Below, in pieces: positions 33,831 to 42,477 of a stretch of DNA of 64,000 nt (position 1 is the first letter of the stretch; each line of letters starts with the position of its first letter). The DNA lies in assembly GCA_009692115.1 (NCBI GenBank), contig SHZU01000007.1, forward strand, positions 119,282 to 183,281. The letters run 5' to 3'. Origin of the DNA: Gemmatimonadota bacterium. GTDB lineage: Bacteria > Gemmatimonadota > Gemmatimonadetes > Gemmatimonadales > GWC2-71-9. The notes under the pieces are model-generated. The model was not told where the DNA came from, did not search any database, and saw only the letters and a program-made list of their open reading frames with translations. Position numbers and translations under genes: made by a program.

Positions 33831-34313
33831 TCAAGAGCGGCTCCACTGGGCCGCCAACCCCGCCAACCCCGCCAGCGTCGCCGCGGCCGTCACCTCGGCG
33901 TCCGGAATCAGGAGGTAGACCCAGGCCTTGCCGCCATGTTGCGCCGCGTACGCCGAGGCGTGCCGGCACCAGGTCGTCGCCGCCAGCGCCTTGGCAAGGA
34001 CCTCTGGATCGTCGATCTGGTTTGCCGCTTTGGTCTCGACAAGATATTTCCGATCCCCCGTCTCGACCACGAAGTCGGGTTCGTAACCGGCGCCTTGCCC
34101 CCAGGGGTTGAGGTCGACCTGAGCACTGGCCACGGCGCCCGCCAGCCGCTCGTTGCTGTCGGCCGGAAGCCGTCTGGTTAGCTCATACGCGAAATACTTG
34201 GCGTGGTACGGGGTCAGGCTCATGCTTGCGAGGGTGCCATCCTCGATGAGCTCGCCTTGGCTCGGTGTTATGTTCCCGAGCGCCTGAGTGGCCTCATTCG
34301 GGCCATCGTCCAT
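33831..34313 (-). pseudogene. fused remnant: helicase N-terminus joined to restriction-type nuclease C-terminus
   Basis: 160 residues. Residues about 30-70 (SLTPYHAKYFAYELTRR ... AQVDLNP) match my recollection of the N-terminal start of SNF2-type DEAD/DEAH helicases that accompany defence genes. From about residue 75 on (YEPDFVVET, KYLVETKAANQ, CRHASAYAAQHGGKAW, YLLIPDAEV) it matches the C-terminal nuclease end of type III restriction-like subunits. The whole ATPase part is missing, so I infer a large deletion that joined the two ends in frame. The nuclease motif PDF...ETK is intact, so a small active nuclease cannot be excluded. Confidence 0.5.
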
Positions 34314-34341
34314 TTTCTTCGATCTTGAACCTTGAGCCGCT

Positions 34342-34584
34342 ATGCCGTCAGTGACCTGTACCCGATGCGGTCAGTCTCGCGATCCAGTTCCGTTTCGTCC
34401 GTTCCCGAACGCACTGGGGCAGCGCGTACTGGACCAGATCTGCAACGTCTGCTGGAGCGAATGGCTCAAGCTCCAGCAGCAACTGATCAACCACTACGGG
34501 CTGAATCTCCGGGAGCCGCGCTCCAAAGAGTTCTTGCTCGGCGAACTCGAGAAGTGCCTGTTCACCACCGCGCCCCAATCCTGA
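34342..34584 (+). CDS. YggX-like Fe(2+)-trafficking family protein with two CxxC pairs
   Basis: 80 residues. YggX pattern: PFPNALGQRVLDQICNVCWSEW, then LINHYGLNLREP and a FLLGELEKCLF end. YggX of E. coli has one N-terminal cysteine; here Cys6/Cys9 and Cys39/Cys42 form two CxxC pairs that could bind zinc or iron. It probably protects iron-sulfur enzymes from oxidation. Its 3' end overlaps the convergent DUF3187 gene by 23 bases. Confidence 0.7.
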   Translation: MPSVTCTRCGQSRDPVPFRPFPNALGQRVLDQICNVCWSEWLKLQQQLINHYGLNLREPRSKEFLLGELEKCLFTTAPQS

Positions 34585-35512
34585 GCGACAAATCAACCGC
34601 GGGCCCCTTCGGCTCGAGGTCCTCGGTCATCCCCAAGAACCATTCCGGTCCCCGCCGGGCCTTGAGCAAGAACCCGTAGTCCAGCGTCAGTTCACGTTGG
34701 TCGAGCGCCCGGGTTCCGGTATCGTGGTAGTTCGGTGATTGATAGAACAGGTTGATGAACATGGCCTGGCGTCCGGCAAACCGGAACCGAAACCCGGTAC
34801 TGGCCGAGGCAAAGGTCGTGTGCTGGTAGATCGCGAGGTCGCCGGATCGGGGCGTGTAGCCCGCCCCAAAACCAAGTTCCGCTGTCCACCGATCACTCAG
34901 AGCGCCCCGCAACGTCGTGGTGGCGGCCGCTGACGCCACTTGGCGTCCGAATCCGAGCGGGCCGGTCGGCACGGTCACCGCCACCGTCGTTTGCCAATGA
35001 CCGGTATGGCGGTAGCCACCCAAGAACCGAACGTCGCCGAGGAAGCTCCCGGACCGGGCCCGGCTCAGGCTGTCGCCGTTGGGGAGTTTGATGGCGTAGT
35101 CGTAGACGTTGTTCGGTCTGATTTCCCGGGCTTTGACCTCGAGTCCGGTGACCCGGTGGTACCAGTTGAGAACCCCATCCATAAAGCCGTTGTAGGCGCC
35201 GTTCATGCCGGCTGACACGCCCACGAACCCTCGGCCGGTGTTCCGGATGACCGTGCCTTCGAGCCGCAACAGCTCAGCGTCGAGTACCACGGACGAAGTG
35301 GGCCGGCCGGAGTACTCGATCAGGCTGGCGTAGTCGGTCAGGAGCCGAACTTCCCAGCGCCGATCCGGGTCGACATAGGGTTGAAAGAAGAGCCCGCTCC
35401 GCGAGGTGATGACCGGGTTGACGGCGAAGTAGGGTGGCAATCCCTGGGCGGTTGCCCGGTCCGCCAGCAACGCGGTCGTGAGAAGCCAGGCGGCGGTTCG
35501 GCGAGTTACCAC
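34562..35512 (-). CDS. DUF3187-like outer membrane beta-barrel protein
   Basis: 316 residues from GTG 35512 with a signal peptide (AAWLLTTALLADRATAQ). The body alternates polar and aromatic residues in short strands (WEVRLLTDYASLIEY, FRFRFAGRQAMFINLFYQSPNY, LTLDYGFLLKARRGPEWFLG) and ends LSLRIGARW, a barrel end with a terminal aromatic residue. NPVITSRSGLFFQPYV at the start fits DUF3187. Role unknown. It overlaps the TetR gene by 7 bases, so that regulator probably controls it. Confidence 0.75.
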   Translation of the reverse strand: MVTRRTAAWLLTTALLADRATAQGLPPYFAVNPVITSRSGLFFQPYVDPDRRWEVRLLTDYASLIEYSGRPTSSVVLDAELLRLEGTVIRNTGRGFVGVSAGMNGAYNGFMDGVLNWYHRVTGLEVKAREIRPNNVYDYAIKLPNGDSLSRARSGSFLGDVRFLGGYRHTGHWQTTVAVTVPTGPLGFGRQVASAAATTTLRGALSDRWTAELGFGAGYTPRSGDLAIYQHTTFASASTGFRFRFAGRQAMFINLFYQSPNYHDTGTRALDQRELTLDYGFLLKARRGPEWFLGMTEDLEPKGPAVDLSLRIGARW

Positions 35513-36165
35513 GATTCGGGTCCCGAGTGGCGAGTGAGAACAGGATTTGACGCGGCAGGGCGGTTCGGTTCGGCGACGGCGCGAACCAAGAGGTCGATGG
35601 TGACGTCGACCGGGGCGAGCTGGGGAATCAGAGGCATCACACCGGATGGGGTGCCACCGAGGATGCTCGCGCCGAGCAGGCTGCCGAGCACGGCTCGGGC
35701 AACCAATAGCGCATCGCGGCTCGGATCGATGGTCGCAACCACCGCGGCGATGGCCCGCTCGGTTGGCTCGATGATCTGGGTCCGGTATTGGCTGACGAGG
35801 GCGGGGGCGTTACCGGTCTCGGCGACCAAGACCCGGAGCATGTCGGCATGGGGCGCCTGCCGTGCGATTGTCCAGATCGACTTGAGCATCGCGGCCAACC
35901 GCGCTGTCGGCTCCATCGGCATCTCGGTTGGCTCCGGCCAGAGCGGCTCCTCGACCACCCACTCGCCGAGGGCGGTGAGCAGGCCGTCTTTGTCGGGCAG
36001 GTAGCGGTAGAGGGTGCCGACCGTGACGCCGGCCGCCTTGGCCACATCCTCCATCGTCGTGCCGCCGAACCCGCGCTCGGCAAACAGCGCCAAGGCGGCC
36101 GCCTTGAGTTCTCGGGGCCGGGCCTCGCTCCGGCGTTTCCAGGTCCGGCGGGCCGGTGAGGTCAA
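35506..36165 (-). CDS. TetR/AcrR family transcriptional regulator
   Basis: 219 residues from TTG 36165 (TTGA overlap with the FRG gene stop). HTH: AALALFAERGFGGTTMEDVAKAAGVTVGTLYRYL, a full TetR DNA-binding domain. The ligand domain spans about 80-205. As the middle gene of FRG-TetR-DUF3187 it likely represses its own unit in response to a small molecule. Confidence 0.9.
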   Translation of the reverse strand: MTSPARRTWKRRSEARPRELKAAALALFAERGFGGTTMEDVAKAAGVTVGTLYRYLPDKDGLLTALGEWVVEEPLWPEPTEMPMEPTARLAAMLKSIWTIARQAPHADMLRVLVAETGNAPALVSQYRTQIIEPTERAIAAVVATIDPSRDALLVARAVLGSLLGASILGGTPSGVMPLIPQLAPVDVTIDLLVRAVAEPNRPAASNPVLTRHSGPESW

Positions 36166-37037
36166 CCGGGCTCGGCTCGCTTGAGGTGTTTGGGCCCGGC
36201 GCCTCGTTGCGGCAACAGGAAGTCCGGATGGACGTCCAGGGTTTTCGGGTTGTACTCCCAGTGGTGTTCGAGCTCGTAGGCCAGCGAGCGCGCCATCCCG
36301 TCGAGGCCGGGAAAGAGCGTGGCGTTGGTGATGTTCATGCTGTAGAGTGAGAACATCGCGTCGTCCCGAATCCGTTCGGTATCGAGGACGATCTTGGCCA
36401 GGGTGCGTTGGGGATCACGATACGATTCGATGATCCGCTCCACGGGTCGGTCGAGCACACCCGGCACCACGAACGTGGCCGATTGCGCCACCAGTCGCTG
36501 ATTCATGACCAACGGTTCGCCCTGGACCGCAAACCGCAGGTTGTTGGGAATGAACCAGCGGTCGTAGTGGCCGGCGTCGTTCAGGCGAAGATCCCTGGCC
36601 GCCACGCCACCTTTCTCGGTGGTCACTTGCTCACCGAGGAGCCTCGGAACACAGAGTCCCCAGACGGCCGCCGGCTCGGTGGCCGCCTCGAGGGCAAAGA
36701 ACGCCGCCACGAACGGTGACCAGGTGAAATCGAGGAGCCGGGTTGGGGCGCCGTGGTGTTGCATCAGGGCCAGCCACTGAAAATCGTCGTCCCGGTCCGG
36801 CACATGGCTCAGGTAGAGATGGGCCTTCCGCCGGAAAATCCGATTGACTCGGAGTTCCTGGCGCGACCACGCCTCGGGCTTGACCCGGAAGGTCTTGAAA
36901 TAGCGGGAGATCGTGCTGAAGAGTTTCCACCTGGCGCTTTGCTGCCCCCGGAAGGCCCAGGTTCGAAATTCGCTCCCGCCGACTAAGCGCTGATAGTCGG
37001 CCCAGGAGTCGATTTCGATCGTGCGGTACTTGCTCAT
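36162..37037 (-). CDS. FRG domain protein
   Basis: 291 residues. The FRG motif is in TWAFRGQQSARWKL, and the domain continues with LALMQHHGAPTRLLDFTWSPFVAAFFAL, the best-conserved part of the family. FRG proteins have no settled activity; many occur in mobile or defence-related settings. No signal peptide. It is the first gene of the reverse unit with TetR and DUF3187; a promoter should lie in 37038-37082. Confidence 0.88.
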   Translation of the reverse strand: MSKYRTIEIDSWADYQRLVGGSEFRTWAFRGQQSARWKLFSTISRYFKTFRVKPEAWSRQELRVNRIFRRKAHLYLSHVPDRDDDFQWLALMQHHGAPTRLLDFTWSPFVAAFFALEAATEPAAVWGLCVPRLLGEQVTTEKGGVAARDLRLNDAGHYDRWFIPNNLRFAVQGEPLVMNQRLVAQSATFVVPGVLDRPVERIIESYRDPQRTLAKIVLDTERIRDDAMFSLYSMNITNATLFPGLDGMARSLAYELEHHWEYNPKTLDVHPDFLLPQRGAGPKHLKRAEPG

Positions 37038-37082
37038 ACTGGTAAGGTGGCGAGAGGCCGGACTAGTGGCAAGAACAGACCG

Positions 37083-37114
37083 AAAACGAAAAGAGGCGGT
37101 CGGATGACCGCCTC
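37083..37114 (-). terminator. intrinsic terminator of the sigma/anti-sigma/PDZ unit
   Basis: Perfect 9-bp stem (GAGGCGGTC/GACCGCCTC, 37093-37101 and 37106-37114) with a 4-base loop. Read on the reverse strand it is followed by TTTTCGTTTTCGG. It begins 29 bases after the stop of the PDZ gene. On the forward strand the tail is not T-rich. Confidence 0.88.
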
Positions 37115-37143
37115 TCGCTCGGACCCGCCGATGGGTGCCGCGT

Positions 37144-38052
37144 CTAGTCTTCGTCGCGATCGACCTTGGACGAGATGGTCTGGCGGCCCTTGTTCCGGAG
37201 AATCTCGAGTTTCATGACATCGCCGTTCTCGTACGAGCTCATGATCCGGAGCAGACTCGATGGTCCCCGGGCTTTCCGGCCATCGACGCTCAAGATCACA
37301 TCACCGCCCTTGAGGCCCAGGGTGTTCCGCTCGGGGGCGTCGATGACCAAGACCCCTTCCGCGGTACCGAAGTAGGCCCCGAGATCAGCGTTGATAGGGG
37401 CCAGTTCGAGGTCGGCAAACGGGCCCCCGAAGCTGAACGCGAAGCCATTGGGGTCCGGCGTGCCCCTGATCCGGGGCGGGTTGACCCGGATCTCGCCCAG
37501 GCCCTCCAAGTTCCGGAGGTTCCCCTCGATTTGCGGCATCCGGAAGAAGGTGTTCCCCTCGCCCAAGTCGCGCATGGCCAGGCTTCGCTCGTTGGCGGTG
37601 ACGATGCTGGCGGTGCGGGTGTCCCGGCCCCGCCGGTACTCGACCGCCACGGTATCGCCGGGTTCGAGCTTGGCCATCAGCTCGGTGAGCCGCAAGGCCG
37701 CGAGCGACCGCTCGTCGTCTGCGTTCCGGTCCCCTTCGGCCTTGATCAGCCGCTGGCCGTTGAGCCGGGTGATGATGTCGCCGGATCGAATCCCGGCCTT
37801 GGCGGCCGGCCCGCCCGGGGTCACGCCGCTCAGGGTGGCCCCGATCGAGTCATTGTCGACCGCCCGCATGTCGAGCACGACGCCGATCCGGGCCCGCCGG
37901 CTCGTCACCATGTCCATCGGATTCACTTCTTCGCCGTTGAGATACACCCGGGCCCGCGGGGTTCGCTCCGGGGCCGGTCGCCGCTCCTGGGCGGCCATGG
38001 GGCTGGAGGCAAGGGCCAAGGCCGCAACGCACCACAGCGATCGATTGGTCAT
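37144..38052 (-). CDS. periplasmic protein with two PDZ domains
   Basis: 302 residues; signal peptide MTNRSLWCVAALALASSPMAAQ. PDZ 1 about 53-145 (IGVVLDMR...GGPAAKAGIRSGDIITRLNG), PDZ 2 about 215-295 (AYFGTAEGVLVIDAPERNTLGLKGGDVILSVDG). No protease domain, so it binds rather than cuts; it may present misfolded envelope protein to the anti-sigma factor or a protease. AGGAG and GCAGG precede the start. Third gene of the sigma unit, 21 bases after the anti-sigma stop. Confidence 0.88.
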   Translation of the reverse strand: MTNRSLWCVAALALASSPMAAQERRPAPERTPRARVYLNGEEVNPMDMVTSRRARIGVVLDMRAVDNDSIGATLSGVTPGGPAAKAGIRSGDIITRLNGQRLIKAEGDRNADDERSLAALRLTELMAKLEPGDTVAVEYRRGRDTRTASIVTANERSLAMRDLGEGNTFFRMPQIEGNLRNLEGLGEIRVNPPRIRGTPDPNGFAFSFGGPFADLELAPINADLGAYFGTAEGVLVIDAPERNTLGLKGGDVILSVDGRKARGPSSLLRIMSSYENGDVMKLEILRNKGRQTISSKVDRDED

Positions 38053-38073
38053 CCTGCTATGACTCCTTGGGGC

Positions 38074-38682
38074 TCAGAACCCCACGTAACGGGCACCAGT
38101 GAGGTGAACATCCACCAATGCGTCGAGCAGCCCGACCCGCTCGCGCCACAACTTGATCATTCGAATCTGCCGGGCCTCCGCCTCGAGCATCCCGACCGCT
38201 TCGAGCTGCCGGTCGACCCGCGCCAACTGGTCTTCGAGAGAAGACGTGACCGCTACCGCCCGACCGTCGACCACCTGGCGGTCCTGGTCAAATCCGGAAA
38301 GGGCTTGTTCGAGGCCTTGCGACTGGCTCATCATTTCGGCCAGTTCGGGATCGGCGGCCACCAACGTGCGATGGTCTGGGCGGCCGTTGATCATGAATGC
38401 GGCGAAGGCAACCGATGCTGCCAACGCCATGCCGCCCAGGACGACTCGGCGCACCTGCTTGGCCCGCCGATCGGCGGCGGCTTTGAGCCGGACAGCTCCG
38501 AAGAGATCGCGCGACGGCCGGAGGCCGGGTAGGGCCCGGAGCCGGGCCACCCGCTGATCGAGTCGATCGAGTTCGGCCCGGCACACCGCACAGATCTCGA
38601 TGTGATCGCGCCAGTTGCGGACCTGCGGCTCGAGCCCGGGCTCCCGGGTGGCCAAGAGCTGCTCCATGGAAAGATGGGTCAT
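38074..38682 (-). CDS. zinc-finger anti-sigma factor
   Basis: 202 residues from ATG 38682 (ATGA overlap with the sigma gene). N-terminal ZAS motif HIEICAVCRAELD (HxxxCxxC), one membrane helix (VVLGGMALAASVAFAAFMI) at about 95-113, and a periplasmic helical domain of about 85 residues with probable coiled coil (SLEDQLARVDRQLEAVGMLEAEA). It would hold the sigma factor at the membrane and release it on a periplasmic signal. Confidence 0.88.
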   Translation of the reverse strand: MTHLSMEQLLATREPGLEPQVRNWRDHIEICAVCRAELDRLDQRVARLRALPGLRPSRDLFGAVRLKAAADRRAKQVRRVVLGGMALAASVAFAAFMINGRPDHRTLVAADPELAEMMSQSQGLEQALSGFDQDRQVVDGRAVAVTSSLEDQLARVDRQLEAVGMLEAEARQIRMIKLWRERVGLLDALVDVHLTGARYVGF

Positions 38683-39215
38683 GCGATCGCCTCCTCGCCG
38701 AGCCATTTGCGGAGCCGGGCATGGGCCCGAGCCAGCTGCGATTTCGAAAAGCTGACGGTCCGGTCCATCATCCCGGCAATTTCTTCGTGAGTGTAGCCCT
38801 CGACATCGTGGAGCCAAACGACGGCCCGGGAGGTTTCCGACAGCCGCTCCAACGCGGCCTCCAAGTCCATCCGGAGCGCCGGGTCTTCTCGCTTCATCGG
38901 AGCGACATCATCGACCAGGTCGTCGGTGTCGCGGTACTTGTTCCGACGGAGCCGCATCAAGGCCTTGCTCGATGCCACCGTCCGGACCCAGCCCCAGATG
39001 CTGCCCTGACCCCGGAACTGACCGATGCTCCGGAACACTTCGATGAAGGTGTCCTGGACCACGTCCTCGGCGTCCTCGGTGGTCCGACAGATCCGGCGAG
39101 CCACGCTGTAGACCGGCGCTTCAAAGGCGCGGAACAACGCCTCCTGGGCCTCGGGGTCGCCGGTGCGGAGCCGGGGCAGTACTGCCTCGGCATCGGCCAG
39201 CCGGTAAGCGTCCAT
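38679..39215 (-). CDS. ECF-type RNA polymerase sigma factor (SigE/RpoE-like)
   Basis: 178 residues from ATG 39215. Region 2: CRTTEDAEDVVQDTFIEVFRSIGQF then IWGWVRTVASSKALMRLRRNKYRD. Region 4: LSETSRAVVWLHDVEGYTHEEIAGMM and VSFSKSQLARAHARLRKWL. Directly followed by its zinc anti-sigma factor and a PDZ protein, which is the arrangement of envelope-stress sigma units. Divergent from the ferritin/VIT1 gene 67 bases away. Confidence 0.93.
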   Translation of the reverse strand: MDAYRLADAEAVLPRLRTGDPEAQEALFRAFEAPVYSVARRICRTTEDAEDVVQDTFIEVFRSIGQFRGQGSIWGWVRTVASSKALMRLRRNKYRDTDDLVDDVAPMKREDPALRMDLEAALERLSETSRAVVWLHDVEGYTHEEIAGMMDRTVSFSKSQLARAHARLRKWLGEEAIA

Positions 39216-39282
39216 TCGTAGGGTTCCTGTCAGCACGTCGGGAAAGATGTCTAACTTGGGGTTTTGGTTGCAGATTGGGGGC

Positions 39283-40398
39283 ATGGCAACTCCTCCCGCT
39301 GAATGGCTCGAGCACCTCCAGGACGAGGCCGATGCCGCGTTCCTCTATCGCAAACTCGCCGCTGTAGAGCTAAGTCCAGACAAGTCAACAATTTACCAGA
39401 GCCTCGCCGAGGTAGAAGACCGCCATGTCGGGGTCTGGATGAAGATCTTGGCCGAAGCCGGACATTTCCCGCCCGCCCCGACCCCGACCCGGAGGGCTCG
39501 AATCATGGCCCGGTTGGTGGGTTGGTTTGGTCCCCAATTTCTCCTCCCGGCCCTGCTGGCGGAGGAAGGCCGGGAGGTCAAAGGGTACCTCGAACTCCAC
39601 GAGCGGTCCACTGGGAGCCCTGCGGGCCGCCCGGCGTTGCGGCTGGCCAAGGAGTCGAAAGAGCACGCCGAACGGTTGGCGGGCCTGCTGGGGCGCCCGG
39701 GTGAACCCTGGCATCAGACCGGGGCCGGCGGGTTCGTTCGAAACGTGGTGTATGGGTTTAATGACGGGCTGACGGCCAATTTTGGGTTGGTGGCTGGAAT
39801 GATCGGGGCCCAGGGGTCGCTGGATACGGCCGGTCACGCGGTCGTGGTGGCGGGGTTGGCGGGGGCGGTTGCCGACGCGTTGTCGATGGGATCGTCCGGG
39901 TATCTGGCGGCCAAAAGTGAACGGGAGGTCTACGAGCACGAGATCGCCATGGAGCGAGAGGAGATCCGGCTGATGCCGGAGCTCGAGACGGAAGAGCTCT
40001 CGCTGATCTACCAGGCCAAGGGGATTTCCGAACCGGAGGCCCGCCGGATGGCCGAGGTGATCATGGCCGATCCGGAGCGGGCCTTGGCGGAGAAAGTTCG
40101 GGAAGAGTTGAAGATCGGGGATGCGAGCAGCACCCCGATGCGGGAAGCCTTGGTAACGGGTTCGGCCACCTTGATCGGGGCCTTGATTCCGGTGGCGCCG
40201 TTGCTCATCAGTACCGAGCCGTGGGCGCTCTGGACCTCGTTCGCCGTGGCGATGCTCTCGCATTTCTTCGTGGGGGCGGCTCGGAGCCTGTTTACCGGGC
40301 GGGGAATCATGCGAAGTGGGATCGACATGCTCGTCGTGGGTCTCGGGGTGGCGGTGGTGGGCTATTTCCTGGGCGACTGGTTGGTCAAACTCCTTTGA
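39283..40398 (+). CDS. ferritin-like domain fused to VIT1/CCC1 iron transporter (MbfA-like)
   Basis: 371 residues from ATG 39283, with GGGG just upstream. Residues 1-145 form a ferritin-like four-helix bundle with di-iron ligands in DEADAAFLYRKLAAVE, EVEDRHVG, EEGREVKGY and ESKEHAERL. Residues 150-371 form the VIT1 domain (GFNDGLTANFGLVAGM, ADALSMGSSGYLAAKSE, five helices). The fusion is known from membrane-bound ferritin MbfA, an iron exporter that protects against iron overload. Confidence 0.9.
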   Translation: MATPPAEWLEHLQDEADAAFLYRKLAAVELSPDKSTIYQSLAEVEDRHVGVWMKILAEAGHFPPAPTPTRRARIMARLVGWFGPQFLLPALLAEEGREVKGYLELHERSTGSPAGRPALRLAKESKEHAERLAGLLGRPGEPWHQTGAGGFVRNVVYGFNDGLTANFGLVAGMIGAQGSLDTAGHAVVVAGLAGAVADALSMGSSGYLAAKSEREVYEHEIAMEREEIRLMPELETEELSLIYQAKGISEPEARRMAEVIMADPERALAEKVREELKIGDASSTPMREALVTGSATLIGALIPVAPLLISTEPWALWTSFAVAMLSHFFVGAARSLFTGRGIMRSGIDMLVVGLGVAVVGYFLGDWLVKLL

Positions 40399-40412
40399 TC
40401 GGGGCACGCGAC

Positions 40413-40898
40413 ATGGCCAGGATATTTCGAGCGGCGGCGGCGGTGGTGATGCTGGTGGGAGCCGCTGGGCCGGCGGTGGCGCAGGAGCTCTCGGCTCGGC
40501 AACGGGCCGCGGTGGCCGATACGATTCGGATCCAAGCCGACCGGTTGATTGGAACGATTGGGAACATCGACCGATTCATGGATCTGTTTACGACCGAGCC
40601 GGATCTGGTGTACGTCGACAACGGGCGGATCTATCCGAACCGGGAGGCGTTGGCCAAGGCCGCGAGCGGTTTTTTCAAACGGGTTCGTTCGACCGGAGGC
40701 AGATGGGATCCGGCCCACGTGCTGCCGTTGTCGTCGAGTTCCGGGGCCTTTACCGGGATTTTTCGGCCCCAGATGGTGGATACCGGGGGCGTCGCGCTGT
40801 GGACCGAGGGGAAAATCTGGACGTTCGTGTATCAGCGTCGGGGCGGGAAGTGGGTCATCGTCCAGGCCCATGAAATCAATGCGAAACCGGCGCCGTGA
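40413..40898 (+). CDS. exported NTF2-like (SnoaL-like) protein
   Basis: 161 residues from ATG 40413 with a signal peptide (MARIFRAAAAVVMLVGAAGPAVAQ). The body matches the NTF2 cone fold: a helix with DRFMDLFTTEPDLVYVDNG, then strands (GAFTGIFRPQMVD, GKIWTFVYQRRGGKWVIVQAH). No catalytic residues can be assigned. It starts 14 bases after the VIT1 stop and overlaps the sulfatase start by GTGA. Confidence 0.8.
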   Translation: MARIFRAAAAVVMLVGAAGPAVAQELSARQRAAVADTIRIQADRLIGTIGNIDRFMDLFTTEPDLVYVDNGRIYPNREALAKAASGFFKRVRSTGGRWDPAHVLPLSSSSGAFTGIFRPQMVDTGGVALWTEGKIWTFVYQRRGGKWVIVQAHEINAKPAP

Positions 40899-42427
40899 AG
40901 TTCCTTTGGCCGGGAGTAGCGGCGCTGGCCCTGGCGGGGTGTCGCGGCGGGGAGCCGGCCAAGCCTAACGTCCTGTTCATCGCGGTCGACGATCTTCGGC
41001 CGGCACTCGGTGCCTACGGCGATTCCGATATCAAAACCCCGAACATCGACCGGTTGGCCCGCTCGGGTGTGACCTTTCTGGATGCCCACGCCCAACAGGC
41101 GGTCTGCAATCCCTCGCGGACCAGTCTGATGACCGGACTCCGCCCGGATTCGAGCCGGGTGTGGGATTTGGAAACCGACTTTCGCAACACCGTGCCCGAT
41201 GTGGTGACCTTGCCGCAACATTTCATCCGGAACGGCTACTACGCGGCCGTCATCGGCAAGGTCTATCACAACATCATTCCGGATTCGTTGTCGTGGAGCG
41301 AACCGGAAATCAAAGTACCCGGGTTTCCGTACGACCCGGATGCGGTCTACCACCACCGGGACAACGTCGCGATTCAGGAAGCCCGCAAGGGCAAGACCAT
41401 TGCGGCGGGACAACAGGCTCAGTCCATCGACCGCTTTGGTCTCTGGTACCTCAAGGCCAACGCCACCGAGAGTGTCGACTTGCCCGACAGCGTGTACTAC
41501 GACGGGGCTCAAACCAATTCTGCGATTCGCAAACTGGCCGACCTCGTGAAACGGAACCAGCCGTTCTTCTTCGGGGTCGGGTACTACCGGCCCCATCTGC
41601 CGTTCAACGCCCCGAAGAAGTACTGGGATCTCTACGACCGGAACGCGATTCCCCTGGCCCGAAACCGGTTCGTGCCCAAAGACGGGCCGGAAGCGGCCAT
41701 CGACAACATGCGGGAGTTGCGCGGGTATGCCGATTTCGCCGAGGTCCCGCATCCGTTTCGGGGCGGGGTTACCGAAGCGCAAAGCCGGTTGTTGAAGCAC
41801 GGGTACTACGCCTCAGTGAGCTACATCGATGCCCAGGTGGGTCGGCTCCTCGATCAACTCGACAGCCTTGGTCTCACCAAGAACACCATCGTCGTTCTCT
41901 GGGGCGATCACGGCTACAAACTCGGTGAGCACAACAGCTGGGCCAAGATGACCAACTACCAGATCGACACCCACTCTCCCTTGATCATCCGGGCGCCGGG
42001 CACGATCCCGGCCGGACTCAAGATCCGCCAGATGGTCGAGCTTGTGGACGTCTATCCGACCCTCAGTGAATTGGCGGGTCTCGAGGTGCCGTCTCACGTC
42101 CAAGGAGTGAGCGCGGTGCCGCTGGTCAAGAACCCCGGCCAGGCCTGGAAACCGGCGGTGTTCAGCCAATTTCTCCGGAAAGGGATCTGGGTGGCACCGG
42201 ACGGCATTGAGTACATGGGCTACAGTATGCTCACCGATCGGTGGCACTACGTGACCTGGATGAACTGGAGTACCAAGCAATTCACCGCTCACGAGTTGTA
42301 CGATCGGGAGGCTGATCCCGACGAGAACGTCAACCTGGCTTCGAGGCCGGAGTACGCGACGGTGCGGAAAGATCTCGAAGCCGAGCGGCTGGCCGGCTGG
42401 CGGGCCGCCGTCCCGGCGGGTCACTAG
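40895..42427 (+). CDS. sulfatase, iduronate-2-sulfatase-like, lipoprotein
   Basis: 510 residues from GTG 40895. Lipobox LALAGC (Cys16). Metal site Asp32/Asp33 in VDDLRP; Cys71 in CNPSRTSLMTG is the formylglycine precursor (CxPSR); WGDHGYKLGEH carries the second metal site. The pattern fits iduronate-2-sulfatase among type I sulfatases, so it would remove sulfate from sulfated glycans at the cell surface. It needs a formylglycine-generating enzyme, which is not in the window. Confidence 0.92.
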   Translation: MKFLWPGVAALALAGCRGGEPAKPNVLFIAVDDLRPALGAYGDSDIKTPNIDRLARSGVTFLDAHAQQAVCNPSRTSLMTGLRPDSSRVWDLETDFRNTVPDVVTLPQHFIRNGYYAAVIGKVYHNIIPDSLSWSEPEIKVPGFPYDPDAVYHHRDNVAIQEARKGKTIAAGQQAQSIDRFGLWYLKANATESVDLPDSVYYDGAQTNSAIRKLADLVKRNQPFFFGVGYYRPHLPFNAPKKYWDLYDRNAIPLARNRFVPKDGPEAAIDNMRELRGYADFAEVPHPFRGGVTEAQSRLLKHGYYASVSYIDAQVGRLLDQLDSLGLTKNTIVVLWGDHGYKLGEHNSWAKMTNYQIDTHSPLIIRAPGTIPAGLKIRQMVELVDVYPTLSELAGLEVPSHVQGVSAVPLVKNPGQAWKPAVFSQFLRKGIWVAPDGIEYMGYSMLTDRWHYVTWMNWSTKQFTAHELYDREADPDENVNLASRPEYATVRKDLEAERLAGWRAAVPAGH

Positions 42428-42477
42428 CGTCGGGGTAACCCCGGCCGTTAGGGTTCATAGTGGGACGGAGGAACCCA

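Noticed and set aside
37135..38532. 465-residue forward open frame
   Set aside because: It covers the reverse-strand PDZ and anti-sigma genes, which have clear domains, signal peptide and terminator; this frame shows none.
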